From assembly GCA_040766885.1 (NCBI GenBank), contig JAXGPP010000014.1, forward strand, positions 1 to 64,000: a DNA stretch of 64,000 bases. The letters run 5' to 3'. This stretch comes from JAXGPP01 sp040766885 (GTDB lineage: Bacteria; Planctomycetota; Planctomycetia; Pirellulales; Thermoguttaceae). Within the stretch, counting starts at the first letter, position 1, and each line of letters starts with the position of its first letter. Below, in pieces: positions 27,506-36,917 of the stretch. The notes under the pieces were generated by a model, which saw only the letters and a list, made by a program, of their open reading frames with translations, was not told the DNA's origin and did not search any database. The translations under genes were made by a program, and so were the position numbers.

Positions 27506-29019
27506 AGCGAACTCGCGTCAGGCTTTGATGGGGGCCGCGGGGACTCGCCGAAGATCTTGCCCGCGCTCGGCAGACTCGCGATGAACTTGCTTCCCACCCC
27601 CAGCGTGCTTTCCACCGCCAATGTTCCACCGTGGACGTCCTCGACGATGTGCTTGGCCAACGCCAGCCCGAGGCCGGTTCCGGAGGCCATGCTCTTATCC
27701 TTGTCGACGCGGTAGAACTTCTCGAAGACGCGCTGGCAGTCCTGCGGCGACAGCCCCACCCCGGTGTCTTCCACCTCGAATACCACGCGCTCGTCGGCGG
27801 CGCGGCTGCGAAGCGCCACCCGGCCTCCCGCGGCCGTATACTTCACCGCGTTCGACAGCAGGTTGATCGCCGCCTGCAGCAGCATGTCGCGATCGGCGAA
27901 TATGCCCAGGTACAGCGGGCTCAGCTCGGTGGCAAGCTCGATGTCTTTTGCCTCGGCGGCCGGCTGAATGACCCGCAGCGACTCCTCCAACAGGTCGTTG
28001 AGCGACCGGCTCTCCTTGTTCACTTTGACCACTCCAGCCTCGATCCGGGCCAGGTTCAGCATGTTGTCCACCAGCCGCTGCAGCCGGTCGGCCTGCCCGT
28101 TGATCACGTTCAAGAACTCCTCCCGCGTCTCGTGGTCCTCGGCATCGCCGTCGACGAGCAGTTCCACGTAGGCTTTGATGCCGGCCAGCGGAGCCTTCAT
28201 CTCGTGGCTCACCGACGAGACAAACTCGGCGTTGCGCTTCTGCAGAGCCTTCTGCTGGCCAATATCTATGAGCACGGCCGCCGTCCCGTAGTCGGTCATC
28301 TCCGCGGCCGCCGAATGCCCGGCCGTGAGCTTGATCGCGCTGGCCTGGTACCACTGCGGGCGGCCTTCTCCGTCGGGGATCTCCAGCTCGTCCGACCGCC
28401 GGATCGCCGCCTTCGAGTGGCTGACATGCATGACCAGATCGATCAGCCGCTGGCACTGCAGAATCTGCCCCAGCACCCGCTGCTCGACCTGCTCGGCATC
28501 GAAGTCAAACAGTTTCTCGGCGGCGGGATTGGCCAGCACCACCTCGCCGAACTCGTCGACGGCCACGATCGGATCGCTGAGCTGGCAAAGCACGGCCCTG
28601 ATCCGCTCGCATTGATGCGTCGCGCGACGCGAACGAATCTCGAGCCCCGCGCGGGCATGTTCCAGTTCCGACAGCCGTTGGCCGTATTCCCGCAGCGACT
28701 GACGAACCTGTTCGGCAATCGCCAGCCAGGGACCGCCCTCGGGAAGCGGCGGCAAATCGGGAGCTGAGCCGCCGGGCAGGCGATACGGATCGACATGACA
28801 CAGCACCTCGAAGTGCCGCTGGACCATGCCGATTGCTATGCGGTGATAGCACCGCACGACCGCGACTGCCGCCGAGGCCGCCACCAGTCCGGCCAGAAGA
28901 GCGCCGATTCGCATCGCCGGCCCGCCGCCGTACAACAGCCCGCCGGCCCACGTGGCTGCCCAGAGAAACGCCAGACCTAGTGCCAGCTTCGGCAGGAAGC
29001 TGCTCTTTGACCGAATCAT
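27502..29019 (-). CDS. Membrane sensor histidine kinase with PAS domain
   Basis: 505 residues. Two N-terminal membrane helices (about 10-30 and 36-57) with little periplasmic loop, a helical region, a PAS-like domain (about 135-255), HisKA with H272 (SVSHEMKAPLAG), and an HATPase domain with N box (INLLSNAVKYTA), G1 (VEDTGVGLS), F box (FEKFYRV) and G2 (GTGLGLALAK). It should phosphorylate the adjacent receiver protein. A near absence of periplasmic domain suggests an intracellular or membrane signal. Confidence 0.94.
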   Translation of the reverse strand: MIRSKSSFLPKLALGLAFLWAATWAGGLLYGGGPAMRIGALLAGLVAASAAVAVVRCYHRIAIGMVQRHFEVLCHVDPYRLPGGSAPDLPPLPEGGPWLAIAEQVRQSLREYGQRLSELEHARAGLEIRSRRATHQCERIRAVLCQLSDPIVAVDEFGEVVLANPAAEKLFDFDAEQVEQRVLGQILQCQRLIDLVMHVSHSKAAIRRSDELEIPDGEGRPQWYQASAIKLTAGHSAAAEMTDYGTAAVLIDIGQQKALQKRNAEFVSSVSHEMKAPLAGIKAYVELLVDGDAEDHETREEFLNVINGQADRLQRLVDNMLNLARIEAGVVKVNKESRSLNDLLEESLRVIQPAAEAKDIELATELSPLYLGIFADRDMLLQAAINLLSNAVKYTAAGGRVALRSRAADERVVFEVEDTGVGLSPQDCQRVFEKFYRVDKDKSMASGTGLGLALAKHIVEDVHGGTLAVESTLGVGSKFIASLPSAGKIFGESPRPPSKPDASSL

Positions 29020-29165
29020 GTTGACGCCGTGCGAGAGGGTACTGTCTCCATCCCTGCGCGGAGGCGACCCGCGCGGGTGGGCTGCACACGACGCTATGGC
29101 GCAAACACGCTGTGCCCGCTCTCGGTGAACAAGTCAGCGCAAGCCGTCGCCGACCCGGCCGCTTC

Positions 29166-30581
29166 TTAAGGTGAAGCGTAGCGCGGATCGATTGCCTGGG
29201 CCTGCCGGAAGCGGGTTTCCGCCGCTTCGGGTTGCCCGAGCTTCTGGAGCGTGCAGCCCATTAAAAAGTAGGACAGGGCATGCGTTTTGTCCAACTCCAC
29301 GGATCTTTCCAAGGCCGTGAGCGCGGCCGCATAGTCGCCCTGGCGGAAATGGGCCGTTCCCAGCGTCCGATGAAGCGCCGCCGACTGCGGATGCTCCGGC
29401 AGAACCGGCTCAATAAGTGCAATCGCTTCATCCGGCCGATCTCGCTTCAGCGCCTCGACGGCGGCATCGACCACCGCTCTAAGGTCCTCGGCGGCCGGCT
29501 TCGCGGCCTGTTGTCCGGCAACCGGCGCGTCAGCGAAGGCCTTCGTGGACGGGGGCGCCGCAGGTGTCTCGGCGGCGAGAGCCGCCACGGGCACGGTGCG
29601 ACTGGAGCCCCGGCTTGCGGCGACTTCCTTGTCAGCCGCGGGGGCGGCATAACCGGCTGGCACGGCGCCGGTCGTGGCGCCGGCCTCGGCAATGAGCACA
29701 CACGGCGCGCCCGCCGCGGCATCCGGGTCGAGAACGCCGGGGACAAATTGGATCGTCGCATCGGTCGACACCTCGGCCGAGAGTTCAGCCGCCGGGGCGG
29801 CTGGCGTGGCGGCGGCCCGCGCCGTGCCCTTGCCCGAGGCCTGGACCGGGGCAGGAGCGCGCTCCGCCGCAGCAGAGCTTGACCCGCCCTGCCCGGCCGT
29901 CGTGCTTCGCGGCGGCCGGGCGGTGGCCACGACGCTACGGTGCGTCTCGGGGGTGTCCTGGAGGAATGCCGGCAGCGACCGATCGACCTGAACGTCAGTT
30001 GGCGCCGCCGAGGAACCACCAGCGTGCGCAGCGATCGGACGCGCGTCGCCGGGGCCTGCAAGCTGCGCGGCGGGCGGAGTGGGCCCTTGGCTTGGTGCCC
30101 CTTCGCGATCAACTGCGGCGGCATGCTGAAGGCTGGCCAGGTAGAGGTCGTTTTTCGGTTCCAGATGGCTTGCGCGTTGATAGTGCGCCAGCGCCTCTTT
30201 CCGCTGCCCCGAAGCATCTTGCGCCACGGCCATCAAGTAGTGCGCCCGGGCGTTGCCCGCACGGGCCGCCAGCGCCGGCTCCAACACGCCCATTGCCTCA
30301 GGCGTGCGGGCTTCCGAGAGCAACACTTCGCCCAGCAGGGTTCGGGCTTCAAGGTGCTTCGGATTCTGCGCCAGAATCGCCTCCAGGCGTGCGATCGCCA
30401 TCGGACTATCGCCCTGATACCACGCCGCTTGGGCAGCCGCCAACGCCGGGTCCGCAGGCCCCTGCTGCCAGCGGACGAGCAACTGACGCGGCGATGGCGG
30501 CAACGGGATGGCGCAGCCGGCGCCCAACACCGTCACCAATACGAGCAGCCCGAGACGCGATGCGCGTCGCACGTGGTTCAT
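29166..30581 (-). CDS. TPR-repeat lipoprotein of the secretion cluster
   Basis: About 471 residues from ATG 30581, which overlaps the secretin stop by ATGA. A lipoprotein signal (LVLVTVLGAGC) is followed by N-terminal TPR units (AWYQGDSPMAIARLEAILAQNPKHLEARTLLGEV...), a long Ala/Pro/Gly-rich low-complexity middle (about residues 160-360) and further TPRs at the C-terminus (LHRTLGTAHFRQGDYAAALTALERSVELD). TPR lipoproteins such as PilF/PilW act as pilotins for secretins; direct coupling to the secretin gene suggests that role, although the fused C-terminal TPRs and long linker are unusual for a pilotin. Confidence 0.8.
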   Translation of the reverse strand: MNHVRRASRLGLLVLVTVLGAGCAIPLPPSPRQLLVRWQQGPADPALAAAQAAWYQGDSPMAIARLEAILAQNPKHLEARTLLGEVLLSEARTPEAMGVLEPALAARAGNARAHYLMAVAQDASGQRKEALAHYQRASHLEPKNDLYLASLQHAAAVDREGAPSQGPTPPAAQLAGPGDARPIAAHAGGSSAAPTDVQVDRSLPAFLQDTPETHRSVVATARPPRSTTAGQGGSSSAAAERAPAPVQASGKGTARAAATPAAPAAELSAEVSTDATIQFVPGVLDPDAAAGAPCVLIAEAGATTGAVPAGYAAPAADKEVAASRGSSRTVPVAALAAETPAAPPSTKAFADAPVAGQQAAKPAAEDLRAVVDAAVEALKRDRPDEAIALIEPVLPEHPQSAALHRTLGTAHFRQGDYAAALTALERSVELDKTHALSYFLMGCTLQKLGQPEAAETRFRQAQAIDPRYASP

Positions 30582-32731
30582 TGGAGCCTCCTCGGCCGTT
30601 GAATATCCTTGCGTGAACCGGGAGTACCAGGATCGCGCGGATGGACCTCCCCCGCCGCCGCCCCGGAATCGCGCGAGAGGTCGTCGAACATCCACGGCTC
30701 AATACCAGGTCCTTCCGACGAAGTCACCGCCATTCCCGCCTCGCCACCGGCCATCGCACCGCATCCATCCGACTCGCCGCACAAGCCGTTCTGCAGTTCC
30801 AGCGCCTCATGATTCGCTGGATCGAACGCCAGCGCGGTGCGCGCCAAACGTTCGGCGCGGAGCGTATTGCCGCTGGCCAAAGCTTTCTGAGCCAGCCGCA
30901 AGTATCGCCGGGCGACGTTGCGCCGGTTGATGAGGCTCATGTTGTCGGCCATGGCCGCGTGGCGCTGTCCGTAATGGCAAATCTCGCCCGTCCCTTCGCG
31001 GCACGTCTCGGGCTCGTAGACAATCCGCGGCGTGATCAGAACCAGGATCTCGTGCCGCTCGGCCGTTTCTTTGGTATGTCGGAAAAGCGCTCCGACGACG
31101 GGAAGACCGCCCAGCAGCGGAATCCGGTCCACTTCGCTCACCAGTTCATCCCGCATCAGACCGCCGATGATCACGGTGCAGCCGTCGCGCACCATGACGT
31201 TGGTGGTGACCTGGGTCACATCCTTCTCGGGCACGGTAAAACCCGCTTTTTCGATCACCGCGCCGTCGGACAGTTCCGGGTGGACCTCGAGCCGGACCAG
31301 ACCGTCACTGGAAATAAACGGCCGCAGTCGCAGAATCGTGCCTGTGTCCAGGAACTCGACGCTCTGCGAGGCACTGGTTTCGGTGATCGTCGTGCTGACG
31401 TAACCTTCCTGCTTGCCGATCTGGATCTCGGCTCGGTGCTTGTTCAGCACCATCAACCGTGGCGTGGCGATGACATCCGTATCGTTGACCTTGTCGAGCG
31501 CGTCGATAAACGAGCCGATATTCCCGTCGAGGTAGGCTAGCTGCAGACCTCCGGTGGTGTACGTCGTCGGCAAACTTTCCGCTGGCGTGCCCAGTCCGAT
31601 GCGAAAGTTGTTGTTGCCCCGGAAGAACTCGAAATCGATGCCCAGGGCGTTGTCGTCGCTCAGCTTCACGCTCAGGATCGTCGCTTCGATGGCTACTTGG
31701 GCAGGCCGGGTGTCGATCTCATCCACCACCTGGTCGATCTCGGCCAATACCGCCTCGTAATCGCGCACCAGCACCACGTCGGTGCCCGCGTAATTGTTGC
31801 CGCCCACCATGGCGGCATCCGACTGGATACCAATTTCGGCCGGAGAGGATACACTCACCACACCTTTGTCCTTCGTCACCAGCGGCTCGATCAGCGCTTT
31901 CAGTTCCTCCGCCGTCACATAATTCGGCCTGTATACCCGGGTGCCGAGAACGTCGATCGCCTGTTCAATCTCATCCAGATCCTGGGGCGTGCCGACGTAG
32001 ACGAACTTTCCTTCCCGGCGGGCCACCAGTCCGGCAGACCTCAGAATGGCGTCCATCGCGGTATCGACGTCCACTCCCCGCAGTGATGCCGACACGGTTC
32101 CCTGCACGCCCTTGCTCACGAGGATGTTCAAGTCGCCCTGTTCGGCGAGCAGATCGAGCACCTCGCGGATGTCCGAGTTCGGCACGATGTTGATCAGAAG
32201 CTCGTCGTCTCCGGCAGGACTGCCCACCCGTTCCACCGAACTCTTCACTGCTCCGGCGCCGAAGTCGGGCTGCTGGAGCACGATCTCGGCGTCGGCCGCT
32301 GGAAGGGCAGCCGGCGGTACGGCATCCGGCCCCGGATCCGGGTTCGCCGCGGTCTGCGGCGCGAGTCGATCCGCCAGATACTCGAATGCTCTGAGCAGCC
32401 TCGATTCCGCCACATCGTCGACTGTGGACGGAGGAGTGACCTGATAGGCTCGCAGCGGATAGGTCTCCGCGACAATGGGCAGCGGCCATGGCGTAGCCGA
32501 CGGAGATCCCGGTGTGGCCACAGGTAACCGGACGGGGGCGGACACCTCAGCAAGCTCAGACTTTGCTGTTGCCGCTTCCTGATCCTCTCCGGCGGATGCG
32601 GATTCGCCGGTCGCCGCCACTGCTGAGTCCACGAACGCGTAGCGGCCAAGATCGCTCGACAGGGCGAGCGCCAGAGCGGCGCCCACTCCAAGCGCGGCGA
32701 ACATGCCGAGCAGTGCGATCCGTGCACCCAT
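30578..32731 (-). CDS. gspD: Secretin (GspD/PilQ superfamily)
   Basis: About 717 residues from ATG 32731 (GGAAG 8 bases upstream), giving an N-terminal hydrophobic signal/anchor; a GTG at 32812 would add 27 residues. A Pro/Ala-rich region, an N-domain with ISNIVP-like INIVPNSDIREVLDLLAEQGDLNILVS (secretin STN/N0-N1 type), then the secretin core with VEFLDTGTILRLRPFIS and the VxRIPLLGGLPVVGALFRHT signature, ending ILVLITPRIV. It forms the outer membrane gate. A C-terminal extension of about 130 residues with a helical TPR-like hairpin follows the core. Confidence 0.92.
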   Translation of the reverse strand: MGARIALLGMFAALGVGAALALALSSDLGRYAFVDSAVAATGESASAGEDQEAATAKSELAEVSAPVRLPVATPGSPSATPWPLPIVAETYPLRAYQVTPPSTVDDVAESRLLRAFEYLADRLAPQTAANPDPGPDAVPPAALPAADAEIVLQQPDFGAGAVKSSVERVGSPAGDDELLINIVPNSDIREVLDLLAEQGDLNILVSKGVQGTVSASLRGVDVDTAMDAILRSAGLVARREGKFVYVGTPQDLDEIEQAIDVLGTRVYRPNYVTAEELKALIEPLVTKDKGVVSVSSPAEIGIQSDAAMVGGNNYAGTDVVLVRDYEAVLAEIDQVVDEIDTRPAQVAIEATILSVKLSDDNALGIDFEFFRGNNNFRIGLGTPAESLPTTYTTGGLQLAYLDGNIGSFIDALDKVNDTDVIATPRLMVLNKHRAEIQIGKQEGYVSTTITETSASQSVEFLDTGTILRLRPFISSDGLVRLEVHPELSDGAVIEKAGFTVPEKDVTQVTTNVMVRDGCTVIIGGLMRDELVSEVDRIPLLGGLPVVGALFRHTKETAERHEILVLITPRIVYEPETCREGTGEICHYGQRHAAMADNMSLINRRNVARRYLRLAQKALASGNTLRAERLARTALAFDPANHEALELQNGLCGESDGCGAMAGGEAGMAVTSSEGPGIEPWMFDDLSRDSGAAAGEVHPRDPGTPGSRKDIQRPRRLQ

Positions 32732-32833
32732 GACCGGTCTTCCGTGACCTCGCTTCAAGACCGCGACCCAATCCGCGGTTCGTTCATACCCATCTTGGAC
32801 AATCCGCGGCACGGAGCGTGACGCTCACAGGCC

Positions 32834-33544
32834 TCACTCGACGCCGATCGGCTGCCGATCGTTCGCAGACGACTTCGCCGGCCGTCGATCCGGCATGGCC
32901 AGTACAAGCTGTTCCGCCCCACGGCGGAGCACGACTTGTCGTGGCTGGACCTCGCTCACAACCAACTCCACCTGCCGGCCGTCTTTGGCCAGCGTGACGG
33001 TTTCCCCTTCATCATACACCCCGCGACCCGCGGCGGCTTCTTCATCGAGCAGAGCATCGCACTTCAGGAACGCCACGCGCCGACTCCGCCCGACAATGGT
33101 GCTCACCAACTCCAGCCCTAGGCTCTCCAGCGTCAGTTCGGCGGTGAGCGGCCCTGCCATCTTCTCAACCTCAGTCTCTTCGTCGTCTTCCGCATCCGCG
33201 GCCATCTCTGGTGGCCCGCGGAACGGATCGCGCCGATCGCTCCGCCAGGCTACCGGTCGGGCCAGAGGGTCCGCCGTTCTCCACTGTTCCAGTTGCTGCC
33301 ACGTATGGGTTTCCGTTACGATCACGCTACCCTCGGAAGAGGGATTCGGCTCGGCGACCGCCTGTTCCGTCGTTGCGGCTGCCGGCACGATCTCGTCAGG
33401 TGTCTCGCCTGGCGAAATCCAGCCCGACGCCAGCGGTCCCCAAAAGTACATCGCCACCAACAGCAACAGCCCTAGCACGGCCGCTTTCTTGGGGTCGGCG
33501 GTCGCTTCGCGACGCAATTGCCTGCTCAGTTTCTTCAGGTTCAC
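32834..33544 (-). CDS. PilP/GspC-like secretin-platform linker protein
   Basis: 236 residues beginning with GTG. One N-terminal membrane helix (AAVLGLLLLVAMYFWGPLASGW), a Pro/Glu-rich linker with DPF (RRDPFRGPPE) and a beta-rich C-terminus (LTLESLGLELVSTIVGRSRRVAFL... YDEGETVTLAKDGRQVELVVSEVQPRQVVLRRG), which is the typical pattern of the HR domain of GspC/PilP. Such proteins connect the inner membrane assembly platform to the secretin encoded next. Confidence 0.75.
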   Translation of the reverse strand: MNLKKLSRQLRREATADPKKAAVLGLLLLVAMYFWGPLASGWISPGETPDEIVPAAATTEQAVAEPNPSSEGSVIVTETHTWQQLEQWRTADPLARPVAWRSDRRDPFRGPPEMAADAEDDEETEVEKMAGPLTAELTLESLGLELVSTIVGRSRRVAFLKCDALLDEEAAAGRGVYDEGETVTLAKDGRQVELVVSEVQPRQVVLRRGAEQLVLAMPDRRPAKSSANDRQPIGVE

Positions 33545-33595
33545 GGTGATCCGTACGGGCGGAGCCGCAGCCAGTCTGCAACGGCTCGTCCCCTC

Positions 33596-34168
33596 CTATA
33601 TCGGTCGATCGACACTCTTTGCCTGATTGGAATATCCGCTTTTTTCGGAAAAGATTACCAAACTTATCTCACACACCAGAGCACCCGTATTCTCCCGCGC
33701 GGCCTCGATCCTCAGGCCGTCTGCCCAGATTGCCTGCGGCAGGTTCTCCAGTTCGTAAAGGAAGCTGAAGATCTGCGCCAGCGAACCAGTACATCCATAG
33801 GTCACCGGAACGCGGCGGATCGTCTCATCGTCGATTGTCGGCAGCGGCTCAAATCGTGTGGTCGTCAGGCCCGACTGGTTGGCCAACTCGGTGATACGGC
33901 CGAACAGCGCACTCAGTTCCGGCTGTTCCGGAGCGGCCGCTTGCCACGTCCCGACGAAAGTGGCCGTCTCGCGGAGTACCCGGCTGTCGGCCTCAAAAGC
34001 GGGAAGTGCCCCGCCTGCTTGGAGTACGAAGTCGCGTTTTCCTTCCAGGTCCCGCGACATTGCCCTGAGCGTCTCCTGGTGGGGCAAGAACCAGAAGAAC
34101 AAGTAGGCCACGGCGAGTCCGCCCACCGGTAGAGTCACCAACCAACTGCCATGCCTGGCGTTATTCAT
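33596..34168 (-). CDS. PilO-like assembly platform protein
   Basis: 190 residues from ATG 34168, which follows the PilN-like stop by one base (TGACATG). One N-terminal membrane helix, a coiled-coil stretch (TLRAMSRDLEGKRDFVLQAGG) and a ferredoxin-like C-terminal domain with VTYGCTGSLAQIFSFLYELENLP, the recognisable PilO/GspM pattern. It pairs with the PilN-like protein. Confidence 0.75.
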   Translation of the reverse strand: MNNARHGSWLVTLPVGGLAVAYLFFWFLPHQETLRAMSRDLEGKRDFVLQAGGALPAFEADSRVLRETATFVGTWQAAAPEQPELSALFGRITELANQSGLTTTRFEPLPTIDDETIRRVPVTYGCTGSLAQIFSFLYELENLPQAIWADGLRIEAARENTGALVCEISLVIFSEKSGYSNQAKSVDRPI

Positions 34169-34169
34169 G

Positions 34170-34949
34170 TCACCGTGCCCCCGGAGTAAAGATCGAAGAG
34201 TCGGCGACAACACGCCGATTGCCGGCAGCTTCAGGGGCCGAAATGTCGCCGGCCGCCGCCAATGGCGGGCTACTCCCCTGGCCGTAACCTGGGCGAACGA
34301 TCATTCGCACGCTGAAACGCAGGCGGTCGGAATCCCTGTCGTTGCTCGATTCAATCTGCGGCAGGCCAACGTGTGAGAACAGCCCCGCGCCGGCCAGCTT
34401 GCCCAGGTACCGATGCAGCGTGGAGATCTCGTCGGTTAATCCGGAAAGCGACACTACGGTTTGCCGGGTATCGAACTCCGCACGGAGCTTGCGGAGGTCG
34501 CGCCGCGCGGGCGGCAGGACGGCCAGTTCCCTCTCGAAGGCCAGCGGGTCGGCGGGAGCGACCGTCATCGCCGCATTGGGGAGCCTCTCCTGCGATATTT
34601 CCAGTTCCTCGAAAACGATGCCGTCCGGAAGAGGCGCCAGCAAGGCGTCGACCATTCGAGTTCTCGGCCAGGGATGGCGCAGATAGGCGTAGAGATCGGC
34701 CGAGGCCCTGGCCAGGTCAAGATCGCCCTGGACCTTCTGCAGTTCAACGTTCTGTGCCAGCGCCCGTGCATAGAGCGGTTCAATCGCGGCCAGCTCGGCC
34801 GCCGCACGACGGCCGGCATACCATTGCCCGGTCGTCGAACCGCCGATCAACGTGGCGAACAAAGCCACTACGATCACCTGCCACGGCTGTGCGCGGCGAC
34901 GTGCATGGCTCTGGCGGTACTCGGCGGGGAGAAAGTCGATGGGGTGCAT
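34170..34949 (-). CDS. PilN-like assembly platform protein
   Basis: 259 residues from ATG 34949. It opens with MHPIDFLPAEYRQSHARRR, matching the INLLPxExR start of PilN, which binds PilM. A membrane helix (VIVVALFATLIGGSTTGQW) and coiled coil follow, then a ferredoxin-like domain (TVVSLSGLTDEISTLHRYLGKL). It begins 8 bp after the PilM stop. Confidence 0.8.
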   Translation of the reverse strand: MHPIDFLPAEYRQSHARRRAQPWQVIVVALFATLIGGSTTGQWYAGRRAAAELAAIEPLYARALAQNVELQKVQGDLDLARASADLYAYLRHPWPRTRMVDALLAPLPDGIVFEELEISQERLPNAAMTVAPADPLAFERELAVLPPARRDLRKLRAEFDTRQTVVSLSGLTDEISTLHRYLGKLAGAGLFSHVGLPQIESSNDRDSDRLRFSVRMIVRPGYGQGSSPPLAAAGDISAPEAAGNRRVVADSSIFTPGAR

Positions 34950-34957
34950 GGCTGAAC

Positions 34958-36013
34958 TCAAGATGTCTCGCGCAGGGCCAGCCCGGCGGCGACATCCCAT
35001 TGTGCGTTGCGGCCGGCAAGGGTCGGTTTTTCAAAGCTTCGCAGCGGATCGCCCACCTCGAACGAAAGGTCCAGCCTGCTTTGCAGCCATTCGCCCAACG
35101 ACTCGGTTGCCTCGCCGCCGCTGAGAATGGCCCGGGCCAGCGGTTGGCCGCGGAATGTGACGCTGTAATAGCGAACGCACATTGATACTTCGCCGACCAA
35201 CTGCTCCATCACCGGATGCACTGACTCGGCAATGCTTCGCGTGATCTCTGGATCCCGCTGATCGGCACGGCGGTCGCCGTTGTGGCGCCGCAGGGCCGCC
35301 GCTTCCGGCAGCCGCATCTTGAGGTGCCTCGCCACCGCCTGGTCGAAGTGCCGACCGCCGACGTCGATGTACTTGACGAATCTCACCTCCAGTCCCTGGG
35401 CGATCACGACCACCGTGCTGGCGGCGCCGATGTTTACATACATCATTCGCTGTTGCTGGTCTTCCTGCCGGCGGAACTGCTTCACATAGGAACGGAGCAC
35501 TGCCACCGGTTCCACCTCGATCGCCGCCACCTCCAGCGACGCCCGCTCGGCGATTCCCAGCAGCCGGTCGATCAACGGCCGGTGACAGGCCAGCAGCACC
35601 ACCTCGCGCCGCGTCGCCTCGCCCTGGCGGACGTCGGCGACATCGATGAAGCGAATCTCCGCCTCGCTACTGGCGAACGGCAGCCGGCTGGCGGCCTCGG
35701 CTTGCACGACACGCTGGAGTTCCGGCCCGGGCACGTGCGACACGCGGATGTTCTGAACGAACAACTGCCCGGCCCCGAGACAGAACACCGCCTTGCGGCC
35801 GCGAAAATCCCGGCCTTCGCGCGCTCGCGCCAGCGCGGCGACCACTTGCTCGTCGCGCTCCTCCACCGGCGTGTCGGGACCGGCCGTAAGATCCCACCGC
35901 GCTGCGTCGCGCACCTTCGACGAATCGGCGTTGAACTGGAGCAGCTTGACGCAGTGGCTCCCGATATCGACGCCGATAGGCCCGCAGCGGCAAGTGTTCC
36001 ACCAGGCTACCAC
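34958..36013 (-). CDS. pilM: Actin-like pilus assembly ATPase PilM
   Basis: 351 residues from GTG 36013, overlapping the pseudopilin stop (GTGGTAG) with GGAGGA upstream. The actin fold is visible as the phosphate-1 loop PIGVDIGSHCVKLLQF, the phosphate-2 block MYVNIGAASTVVVIAQG, and ILSGGEATE near the C-terminus. PilM is a cytoplasmic ring protein that binds the N-terminus of PilN. The order pilM-N-O-P-secretin is the classical type IV pilus order. Confidence 0.9.
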   Translation of the reverse strand: MVAWWNTCRCGPIGVDIGSHCVKLLQFNADSSKVRDAARWDLTAGPDTPVEERDEQVVAALARAREGRDFRGRKAVFCLGAGQLFVQNIRVSHVPGPELQRVVQAEAASRLPFASSEAEIRFIDVADVRQGEATRREVVLLACHRPLIDRLLGIAERASLEVAAIEVEPVAVLRSYVKQFRRQEDQQQRMMYVNIGAASTVVVIAQGLEVRFVKYIDVGGRHFDQAVARHLKMRLPEAAALRRHNGDRRADQRDPEITRSIAESVHPVMEQLVGEVSMCVRYYSVTFRGQPLARAILSGGEATESLGEWLQSRLDLSFEVGDPLRSFEKPTLAGRNAQWDVAAGLALRETS

Positions 36014-36648
36014 TCGTATTCCTCCGCCTTGGCTGCGAGATACGCTCCCCAGTACGACTCGTCGGCAGGAGATGCGGCGCTACAGGATTCCGCGTCGATT
36101 TCGGCCAGGCCGGTGACCGGATCGACCCAGATCACGAGATATCGCGCGGCCGATCCCGCGCCTGCCGAAAGCCAGACGAACAGCGGTTTCCCGCTGGTGA
36201 TCTGTCCGACCCGGCCGAACTCCAGTGGCACCGCCGGCGCGCTGGGAGTCTGCATCGCGACGGCCGATCCGTAGGATCGCAGGGCTGCCAGCCGGGGAGG
36301 GGAGCCGACACAAGGCAAGTTGTCCAGATCGACCACCAGCCTGGTGCTCGACCCGCCCGCGTCGCCCAGCGCGGCGGTCGGCAGTGATTGCGGGATGCCG
36401 CCCGGACCCAGGCGCTCGATGTAGTACCGGTTGTCTTTCATCTCGAACGTCACTCGCGACGGATTCCCGTAGCTCACCGCAAGGCTCCGCGCATAGCCGA
36501 GATCGCTCGCCACAATCCGCCCGGCGGCCACCAACTGGTCGCGCAGGCTGGGGTTGCTGCCGGGCAACACGAGTCCGGCCAGGATCGCCATCACCGCGAT
36601 CACCAGCAGCACTTCGATGAGCGTGATCCCGGATGTTCGGCGCCGCAT
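36007..36648 (-). CDS. GspH/FimT-type minor pseudopilin
   Basis: 213 residues. The prepilin site is SG|ITLIEVLLVIAVMAILAGLVLP, with cleavage after Gly and Glu at +5. The C-terminal domain has the beta-rich pattern and a Cys pair (LPCVGSP, AESCSAA). Needs a prepilin peptidase, which is not in this window. Confidence 0.88.
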   Translation of the reverse strand: MRRRTSGITLIEVLLVIAVMAILAGLVLPGSNPSLRDQLVAAGRIVASDLGYARSLAVSYGNPSRVTFEMKDNRYYIERLGPGGIPQSLPTAALGDAGGSSTRLVVDLDNLPCVGSPPRLAALRSYGSAVAMQTPSAPAVPLEFGRVGQITSGKPLFVWLSAGAGSAARYLVIWVDPVTGLAEIDAESCSAASPADESYWGAYLAAKAEEYEW

Positions 36649-36651
36649 GGC

Positions 36652-36912
36652 CTACCGCTTCTCTCCGCTGACCACCACCTTGACCTCGCCCGAACGCAGC
36701 AGCGCGTTCTGCTCCCTGACCAGCGCGTTCTGCTCCTCCAACAAGGCGTGGATTTCACGCAGCTCCTTGATCATCTCCATGCGCTGCTCAATGGCATTGG
36801 CCAACTGCTGATTCTCCTCTCGGGGGGCCGCGTCACTGGCTCCAAGCAAACCTAGCACACACCCGGCGGCCAACGCACCGGCAACGATCAGCGTTCGAAC
36901 ATGTCCGTTCAT
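36652..36912 (-). CDS. Small exported coiled-coil protein of the pilus operon
   Basis: 86 residues from ATG 36912, which stands 5 bp after the PilX-like stop; longer upstream starts overlap that gene in another frame. The N-terminus is hydrophobic with a possible lipobox (LAAGC, or signal peptidase I cleavage after GASDA). The mature part is a single heptad-rich helix (ANAIEQRMEMIKELREIHALLEEQNALVREQNALL), with a tandem EQNALV/EQNALL. No family recognised; placement suggests a structural role with the pseudopilins. Confidence 0.68.
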   Translation of the reverse strand: MNGHVRTLIVAGALAAGCVLGLLGASDAAPREENQQLANAIEQRMEMIKELREIHALLEEQNALVREQNALLRSGEVKVVVSGEKR

Positions 36913-36917
36913 AACGG

